Assembly: GCF_052180215.1 (NCBI RefSeq) | Contig: NZ_CP197471.1 | Coordinates: 902,001 to 966,000, forward strand | Direction of reading: 5' to 3' | Source: Pseudoneobacillus sp052180215 | Lineage (GTDB): Bacteria > Bacillota > Bacilli > Bacillales > Cytobacillaceae | DNA length: 64,000 bases | Part shown: piece by piece, positions 58,914-64,000 of the stretch | Position numbering within the stretch: position 1 is the first letter of the stretch | Layout of the letters: every line of letters begins with the position of its first letter | Translations under genes and position numbers: made by a program | The notes under the pieces: model-generated | What the model saw: the letters and a program-made list of their open reading frames with translations, nothing else | What the model was told of the DNA's origin: nothing | Databases searched by the model: none

Positions 58914-60209
58914 TTATGCATTCATTAATTCTTCGAAAGCTTGACGAACTGCATGAAGGGTAGATTCAATATCTTCTTCCGTATGGGCGATCGTTACAAA
59001 CCAAGCCTCATATTTAGATGGAGCAAGATTAATTCCTTGATGGAGCATAAGTTTGAAGAACTTTGCAAACATCTCGCCATTTGTGTTCTCGGCTTGCTCA
59101 TAGTTTTCCACTTTTTCGTTTGTGAAATAGACTGTTAAAGCTCCTTTTAAACGATTAATGGTAATGGGAATATTAAATTCCTTTGCCGCACTTAAAATTC
59201 CATCTTCTAACAATGCACCAAGTCGATCCAAATATTCATACACGCCGTTTTGTTTTAATACTTCTAAACAAGCAATACCTGAAAGAATGGAAGCGGGATT
59301 ACCTGCCATTGTACCTGCTTGATAGGCTGGTCCTAGAGGGGCTACTTTTTCCATAATTTCCTTTTTGCCGCCGTAAGCTCCAATTGGTAGTCCTCCGCCA
59401 ATAATTTTTCCAAGAGCTGTTAAGTCAGGGGTTACTCCTAATAAATCCTGAGCTCCTCCGTACATAAAGCGGAATGCTGTTATTACTTCATCATAAATAA
59501 CTAATGCACCAGCGGCATGAGTTAGTTCATTGATTTGTTGTAAGAATCCAGGTTTCGGTTCGACAATACCGAAGTTTCCTACGATTGGCTCCACTAAAAC
59601 TGCTGCAATTTGATCTCCCCATTTTTCGAGTGCTTGTCTAAATGGTTCAATATCGTTAAAAGGAACAGTAATGACGTCTTGAGCAATACTTTTAGGAACT
59701 CCAGCTGAGTCAGGTGTTCCTAGTGTAGAAGGACCAGAACCAGCAGCAACAAGAACTAAGTCTGAATGCCCATGGTAACAACCGGCAAATTTAATAATTT
59801 TATCACGACCGGTATAGGCGCGAGCCACACGTATGGTAGTCATAACTGCTTCTGTTCCAGAATTGACAAAACGGACTTTTTCTAATGCTGGCATAGCTTC
59901 CTTAAGCATCTTTGCAAACTTTACTTCATGTGGTGTCGGAGTGCCATAGAGGACACCTGTTTCAGCTGCTCTCTGTATAGCTTTTGTGATATGTGGATGA
60001 GCGTGACCTGTAATAATTGGTCCATATGCTGCTAAATAGTCTATGTATTGATTTCCATCAACATCCCAAAAATAAGGACCCTGAGCACGTTCCATTACAA
60101 CTGGTGCGCCGCCTCCGACAGCTTTGTAAGACCTTGAAGGACTGTTGACTCCTCCAACAATATGTTCTAATGCTTCTTCATAAATTTTTTCTGATTGATT
60201 AAATTGCAT
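58914..60209 (-). CDS. gsaB: Glutamate-1-semialdehyde 2,1-aminomutase
   Basis: PLP enzyme forming 5-aminolevulinate for heme synthesis (second copy type, GsaB/HemL2). The 431-residue protein shows GGVNSPSRSYKAVGG at the N-terminus, YHGHSDLVLVAAGSG, DEVITAFRF (PLP-ring Asp) and the PLP lysine in LTALGKIIGGGLPIGAYGG. ATG 60209 was preferred over TTG 60215 since TAGGAGGAA is 8 bases from the former. It stands alone, far from a hemAXCDBL cluster, as gsaB does in B. subtilis. Confidence 0.92.
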   Translation of the reverse strand: MQFNQSEKIYEEALEHIVGGVNSPSRSYKAVGGGAPVVMERAQGPYFWDVDGNQYIDYLAAYGPIITGHAHPHITKAIQRAAETGVLYGTPTPHEVKFAKMLKEAMPALEKVRFVNSGTEAVMTTIRVARAYTGRDKIIKFAGCYHGHSDLVLVAAGSGPSTLGTPDSAGVPKSIAQDVITVPFNDIEPFRQALEKWGDQIAAVLVEPIVGNFGIVEPKPGFLQQINELTHAAGALVIYDEVITAFRFMYGGAQDLLGVTPDLTALGKIIGGGLPIGAYGGKKEIMEKVAPLGPAYQAGTMAGNPASILSGIACLEVLKQNGVYEYLDRLGALLEDGILSAAKEFNIPITINRLKGALTVYFTNEKVENYEQAENTNGEMFAKFFKLMLHQGINLAPSKYEAWFVTIAHTEEDIESTLHAVRQAFEELMNA

Positions 60210-60374
60210 TGACAATTCCTCCTAAAAATCACTGCGTTATTATTCTAGCATGTTTTAAACATGGAATCCCCTTTTCTAAATTTTAAAACATTCTATGCTG
60301 TATTTTATAGGCCAAGCCTGCATAAACATGAAATATTAAGTGCGATATTATATTAAATAAAAGAGGGATTCATT

Positions 60375-60773
60375 ATGCTTTTTGTTCTCTTATTACTTTC
60401 GATATCTACTAGTATTGTGATGAGCTTAAAAACGATGTTTTCTTCTTATAGAATTAAAGGGAAAAGAGCATCCTTAGAAAATTTTTTCGTGTTAGCAATC
60501 CTTTATACTACTGTAACCTTAGGATTTGCTCTTTTATATCTTCTGTTTGATATGAATGGATATCCAGTTGTAAAGGACGGGGTTTTAACATCTGATGATG
60601 GATTTTTAATGAAGCTGGAATCTAGCTTTTATTTTAGCGCTATGACCATATTTTCAGTTGGATATGGAGATATTTATCCCCTTGGAATTGGAAGGATGCT
60701 TGTGGTATTTGAAGCCTTAATTGGTTATACGATACCTGCTGCTTTTGTTGCAAGGGCAATCCGTGAATGGTAA
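60375..60773 (+). CDS. Two-helix potassium channel-like protein
   Basis: A 132-residue membrane protein with an N-terminal helix (residues ~2-20), a second helix (~36-58), a pore loop with selectivity filter SVGYGD (94-99, usual TVGYGD) and a C-terminal helix. This is the minimal pore-domain layout of the Ion_trans_2 family. It lacks an RCK or ligand domain. ATG follows AAAGAGGGATTC. It lies 73 bases before bcp on the same strand and may be co-transcribed. Confidence 0.85.
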   Translation: MLFVLLLLSISTSIVMSLKTMFSSYRIKGKRASLENFFVLAILYTTVTLGFALLYLLFDMNGYPVVKDGVLTSDDGFLMKLESSFYFSAMTIFSVGYGDIYPLGIGRMLVVFEALIGYTIPAAFVARAIREW

Positions 60774-60846
60774 TTTCATTTATTTGTCTTTATTCTCAAA
60801 ATTGTATAGTCTTTATTTAGACATTACTTTATTGGGGGTAATTGAT

Positions 60847-61314
60847 ATGACGTTACATATTGGTGAATTAGCACCTGATTTTCAATTAGAGGCAAATAAT
60901 GGTGAAAAGGTAAAGCTTTCGGATTATCGTGGGAAAAATGTAGTTCTTTATTTTTATCCTAAGGATATGACTCCGGGTTGTACGACACAAGCATGTGACT
61001 TTCGTGATCAACATGAAAATTTCGATAAGATGGATGCGGTTATAATTGGGGTAAGTCCTGATCCATTGGCAAGACATGAAAAGTTTATTGAAAAATATGG
61101 TTTGCCATTTTTATTATTAGCCGATGTAAATCAAGAAGCAGCAAAAGCGTATGATGTTTGGAAATTAAAAAAGAATTTTGGTAAAGAATACATGGGAATA
61201 GAAAGATCGACTTTTATTATTGATAAAGAAGGTCGATTAGTAAAAGAGTATCGGAAAGTAAAAGTAACTAACCATGTTGAGGAAGTTCTAACATTTATTA
61301 AGGCTCTTTTCTAA
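60847..61314 (+). CDS. bcp: Thioredoxin-dependent thiol peroxidase (Bcp/PrxQ)
   Basis: A 155-residue cytosolic peroxiredoxin. Peroxidatic Cys45 in DMTPGCTTQAC with the resolving Cys50 five residues later marks the BCP/PrxQ subgroup; the Arg of GIERSTFIID completes the site. The open frame begins at 60721 inside the channel gene, but TTGGGGGTAATTGAT precedes ATG 60847. In B. subtilis the equivalent gene (ygaF) also sits between gsaB and perR. Control by PerR is plausible, but I see no PerR box here. Confidence 0.92.
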   Translation: MTLHIGELAPDFQLEANNGEKVKLSDYRGKNVVLYFYPKDMTPGCTTQACDFRDQHENFDKMDAVIIGVSPDPLARHEKFIEKYGLPFLLLADVNQEAAKAYDVWKLKKNFGKEYMGIERSTFIIDKEGRLVKEYRKVKVTNHVEEVLTFIKALF

Positions 61315-61529
61315 AACCTTGTTGTTTTTTAAAATTAATTTAAAGTGATTACTCAGTGCAGAATGATAAAATTCGTTTAAAATCAAGAAAAGAGCTGCTC
61401 ACTTTTTAAGAAAAGCTTAAAACCACAGTTTATACGAAAACAGCCTTCATTAAAGAAAATTTGTCATGCCTATTTTCTATAAACAAGGCTATTGTCCATT
61501 CCATCAAAGTCGAAATGCATACATTATAT

Positions 61530-61592
61530 TAGGGCATACCTCCTCAGATAAATTTTTTTAGACAGATCACCGTTTGGTCTGTCTCTTTTTTT
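61530..61592 (+). ncRNA. Possible short CCTCC-containing RNA or long bcp 3' end
   Basis: The gap 61315-61775 has no gene. It contains TATATT (61525-61530), an unpaired ATACCTCCTCAGAT (61537-61550) complementary to ribosome binding sites, and a terminator. No good -35 is visible, so this may only be the end of the bcp transcript. Confidence 0.3.
61560..61584 (+). terminator. Intrinsic terminator
   Basis: AGACAGATC / GGTCTGTCT stem (one wobble) followed by CTTTTTTTTT; 245 bases after the bcp stop. Confidence 0.83.
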
Positions 61593-61775
61593 TATATTTA
61601 GAGATTTGTTAAAGAGGGAAACTACTTTTAAAAATCAGAAAATTGGTGATATGATGAAAGAGATATGAAAGGTGTTACATAAAGATAAGGGTGTTCGAAA
61701 TATTTAGTTGATTTCTTCATACATATTAAATAGAAACGTAATAATTAATAGGCTTATTGGATAGGGGATATGAAT

Positions 61776-62330
61776 ATGAAAATCTATACAAAAACAGGTG
61801 ATAAGGGCACAACTTCACTTATATATGGACAAAGGGTTGCGAAAAATAATGCAAGAGTAGAAGCGTATGGTTCTTGTGATGAGACAAATTCTGTCATTGG
61901 ACTGGCTTTAAGTCATTTAAAAGATGTTTCATTCGAAGGTAAAACGGCATTTGACGATATCTTTTATAAAATTCAAACTACCTTGTTCCATGTTGGTGCT
62001 GAATTGGCTACACCTGCTGGTAAAGAAGTAAAATGGAGATTAAAAGAAGAGGACATTACGGAATTAGAAAACCAAATTGATATTTGGGATTCGGAGTTGG
62101 TGTCATTAACAAACTTTATATTACCAGGAGGACACCCCGGGGGAGCAGCCCTACATGTAGCAAGAACAGTGGTTAGAAGAGCAGAACGAAGTGCAGTTTC
62201 TCTAGGAGAGGAACTTAATCCGCTAGTTCTTTCTTACTTGAATCGCCTATCTGACTTTTTATTTGTGGCAGCAAGGTATGTAAATGCTAAGTTGGGTCAA
62301 TCGGAAAAAACATTACGTCCAAATTCGTGA
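61776..62330 (+). CDS. yvqK: PduO-type ATP:cob(I)alamin adenosyltransferase
   Basis: Makes adenosylcobalamin from ATP and reduced cobalamin. The 184-residue protein has the ATP-binding N-terminus YTKTGDKGTTSLIYGQRVAKN, the core GSCDETNSVIGLAL, the FILPGG and the signature RTVVRRAERS, and the C-terminal NRLSDFLFVAARY, all in the usual order. ATG 61776 is chosen over 61770, which is only one base from AGGGGAT. I do not recall it next to perR in B. subtilis, so it is an insertion in the conserved block. Confidence 0.92.
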   Translation: MKIYTKTGDKGTTSLIYGQRVAKNNARVEAYGSCDETNSVIGLALSHLKDVSFEGKTAFDDIFYKIQTTLFHVGAELATPAGKEVKWRLKEEDITELENQIDIWDSELVSLTNFILPGGHPGGAALHVARTVVRRAERSAVSLGEELNPLVLSYLNRLSDFLFVAARYVNAKLGQSEKTLRPNS

Positions 62331-62356
62331 AAAATACTATGTACAGGTTAATAATA

Positions 62357-62386
62357 TTGACAAGAGTAATATATAATTAGTACACT
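62357..62386 (+). promoter_or_regulatory. Predicted perR promoter
   Basis: TTGACA (62357-62362) and TACACT (62381-62386) with an 18-base spacer. Confidence 0.45.
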
Positions 62387-62388
62387 AT

Positions 62389-62403
62389 TTATAAACATTA
62401 TAA
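62389..62403 (+). promoter_or_regulatory. PerR box in the perR leader
   Basis: TTATAAACATTATAA matches the PerR consensus TTATAATNATTATAA at all but one position. It lies at the predicted transcription start, 28 bases before the perR start codon, which fits autorepression. Confidence 0.75.
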
Positions 62404-62430
62404 AGTAATAATTTTTTCAGAAAGAGGTGC

Positions 62431-62871
62431 ATGGCGGTGTCAAACCAGTTAAAAGAAGCATTGGATACTTTGAAGGAGACAGGTGTTCGAATAACTCCTC
62501 AACGTCATGCCATTTTAGAATACTTAATCAACTCCATGTCACATCCAACTGCAGATGATATATATAAGGCTCTTGAAGGGAAATTTCCTAATATGAGTGT
62601 AGCGACTGTGTATAATAACTTACGTGTCTTCCGAGAAGTTGGTCTTGTAAAAGAATTAACCTACGGAGATGCATCAAGCCGTTTTGATTATATAACATCC
62701 CAACACTACCATGTGATTTGTGAGGATTGTGGAAAGATTGTTGATTTTCACTATCCGGGTCTTGATGAAGTAGAACATTTGGCTTCTCATGTAACAGGTT
62801 TTAAAATTGGTCACCATCGAATGGAAATCTATGGTGCTTGCCCTGATTGTTCCGCTCAAAAAGCGCATTAA
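62431..62871 (+). CDS. perR: Peroxide-stress repressor PerR
   Basis: Fur-family metal-dependent repressor that senses H2O2 by metal-catalysed histidine oxidation. The 146-residue protein has the helix-turn-helix TADDIYKALEGKFPNMSVATVYNNLRVF, regulatory-site residues His38, Asp86, His92, His94 and Asp105, and structural zinc cysteines C97xxC100 and C137xxC140. ATG 62431 gives MAVSNQLKEAL; GTG 62437 is better spaced from AAAGAGGTG and is a possible alternative. Neighbour ygzB follows convergently as in B. subtilis. Confidence 0.95.
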   Translation: MAVSNQLKEALDTLKETGVRITPQRHAILEYLINSMSHPTADDIYKALEGKFPNMSVATVYNNLRVFREVGLVKELTYGDASSRFDYITSQHYHVICEDCGKIVDFHYPGLDEVEHLASHVTGFKIGHHRMEIYGACPDCSAQKAH

Positions 62872-62888
62872 ACATTTATTTAAAAAAG

Positions 62889-62915
62889 AAAGGATGGCGT
62901 TAGTTGCCATCCTTT
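62889..62915. terminator. Bidirectional intrinsic terminator
   Basis: AAAGGATGGC / GCCATCCTTT stem between convergent perR and ygzB; it overlaps the ygzB stop. Confidence 0.86.
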
Positions 62916-63262
62916 TTGCTTTTTCGATTGTAACTTTCGTCGAATTCTTTTCCCTCAAGAGTTGGGTCCAAGGTTAATGATTCTCTGCAATACATACACA
63001 TGTCTACGCGACCTAACATTTTTGTAGGCTTTCCGCAGCTTGGGCAAACTACTTGTACTGTTTTTGTAGAAAGCATTCCAATCCAAAAGTAAACGACCGT
63101 GCTTGCTATTATAAATAAAAGTCCAAGTATCATAAAAATAGTCATTAGAATAGGGGAACTTCTAAAGAATATTCCGCCATACATGACGATAAACCCAATA
63201 AAGATTAAACTTAATGCAAATGTTCTAATTTTATTAATTTTACTGGAATATTTAGTTGCCAT
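62900..63262 (-). CDS. ygzB: YgzB (UPF0295) membrane protein
   Basis: A 120-residue protein with two membrane helices (residues ~15-33 and ~42-66) followed by a zinc-ribbon-like CPSCGKPTKMLGRVDMCMYC (two CxxC pairs) on the cytosolic side. It matches UPF0295/YgzB. ATG 63262 is preferred to 63268 because AGGAGGGAA is 8 bases from the former. Function unknown. Confidence 0.88.
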   Translation of the reverse strand: MATKYSSKINKIRTFALSLIFIGFIVMYGGIFFRSSPILMTIFMILGLLFIIASTVVYFWIGMLSTKTVQVVCPSCGKPTKMLGRVDMCMYCRESLTLDPTLEGKEFDESYNRKSKKDGN

Positions 63263-63446
63263 AACCATTCCCTCCTAATGGATAACTATAACACAAGTTA
63301 TAAGTAATTTGTTAACGAGAATTCTTACTGCTTTAAGAAGAAGGAAATCAACAATAATTGTCGAAAATATAGCTAGAGCAAATTGAACAACACCATTTGA
63401 AAGGAAGAAGCAGAGGTGTTTGTTCAATAATAATGGAGGCAGAAGT

Positions 63447-64000
63447 ATGGAAGACATTCTAAGGCCGATTTATCAAGAAAGAGCAAGTCATCCTAATACA
63501 TTAGGTGTTCAAATAATAGAAAAAGGATTTATGAAAAACTACACAGATAATTTTGATGCTATATTGTTAATTATCTTAAAAGAAGCGGAGCATCCTTGGT
63601 TTGTGAAACATTATAGCTCTGATGATAAAAAGGCAGCCATGCATATTGTATCTGAATCACAGTTAAGGGAATGGATATTATTAGGTTCTAATCGAAAGAT
63701 TTTTGATTGGCTTTTAAATGGAAAAATCTTGTTCGATCGTAATGAATATATGGAGAATTTAAAAACAGAATTAAGAGAATTTCCTTTCTATGGAAGAAAG
63801 TTAAAAATGGGACTAGAATTTGCTAAGTTAATAAGACGGTATGTGGATGGAAAAACGTTTTTTGAAAACCATCAATCATTAGATGCTTTTAATCATGTTG
63901 TTCATTCACTGCACCACTTGGCGAGATTAGCTGTCATAGAAAATGGATTCCATCCTGAGGTCACCGTTTGGCAGCAAGTCAAACAAATTGAACCTGAAAT
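63447..64000 (+). CDS. ygxA: YgxA-like nucleotidyltransferase-like protein (3' end outside window)
   Basis: The frame opens at ATG 63447 behind ATGGAGGC and runs through the right edge without a stop (185 residues seen). It starts MEDILRPIYQERASHPNTLG, then FDAILLIILKEAEHPWFVKHYSSDDKKAAMHIVSESQLREWILLGSNRKIFDWLLNG, a pattern resembling a nucleotidyltransferase substrate-binding protein. Position after ygzB and size agree with B. subtilis ygxA. The catalytic state cannot be judged from the part in view. Confidence 0.82.
   Translation, partial: MEDILRPIYQERASHPNTLGVQIIEKGFMKNYTDNFDAILLIILKEAEHPWFVKHYSSDDKKAAMHIVSESQLREWILLGSNRKIFDWLLNGKILFDRNEYMENLKTELREFPFYGRKLKMGLEFAKLIRRYVDGKTFFENHQSLDAFNHVVHSLHHLARLAVIENGFHPEVTVWQQVKQIEPE

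Overview
The window reads as a chromosomal segment of a low-GC, spore-forming Bacillaceae (Bacillus sensu lato). The evidence is strong GGAGG-type ribosome binding sites with frequent TTG/GTG starts, a GerA-type germinant receptor operon, small acid-soluble spore proteins (sspK, sspE), and a right half whose gene order follows the Bacillus subtilis yfhD-yfhE-yfhF-recX-yfhH-sspK-yfhJ-yfhP-mutY-yfhS-fabL-sspE-ygaB-ygaC-ygaD-ygaE-gsaB-bcp-perR-ygzB-ygxA stretch almost gene by gene. I see no phage, insertion sequence, CRISPR, tRNA or rRNA.

Layout. 1-4.2 kb: cell-envelope sugar genes (partial glycosyltransferase, YkoS-like membrane protein, galU) and a DnaQ-like exonuclease. 4.2-8.3 kb: gerA-gerB-gerC operon with a 53-residue fourth gene that is easily missed. 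8.3-10.4 kb: yhbD-yhbE-yhbF regulator/bactofilin operon with a palindrome over its promoter. 10.6-20.5 kb: lipoprotein nucleotidase, OsmC, TrhA, DUF1836, serine hydrolase, an ECF sigma/DUF4179 pair, a PadR-DUF1700-DUF4097 operon and a DUF975 protein. 20.5-30.7 kb: a Spo0E-like fusion protein, pepT, GNAT, rhodanese/BASS transporter, a secreted helical protein, AtoE-type transporter, thioesterase, polysaccharide deacetylase, and an HTH regulator/hydrolase operon behind two large palindromes. 30.7-35.1 kb: a membrane molybdoprotein with an internal twin-arginine motif, divergent from a three-gene heme-dependent N-demethylase (dimethylamine-monooxygenase-like) operon. 35.2-40.7 kb: S9 peptidase, a yybP-ykoY manganese riboswitch with tandem terminators ahead of an FbpB-like microprotein and a Spo0M-like protein, an MpfA/CorC family protein, a lipoprotein and a VOC protein. 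40.7-41.1 kb: a DnaA-box cluster and a candidate C-rich small RNA. 41.1-64 kb: the yfh-yga-perR block, with an SDR gene, an orphan gltB and a cobalamin adenosyltransferase inserted relative to B. subtilis as I remember it.

Themes: spore biology (ger, ssp, Spo0E-like, Spo0M-like), metal and redox homeostasis (Mn riboswitch, MpfA-like, PerR with its own PerR box, Bcp, OsmC), and envelope maintenance. The signals I rate highest are the phased DnaA-box cluster outside oriC, the Mn riboswitch controlling a 40-residue protein, the Spo0E-like domain fused to a sensor-like domain, the five-helix Tat-dependent molybdoprotein next to the N-demethylase operon, and several precise operator palindromes. 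All calls are from reading the sequence; no database search was run.
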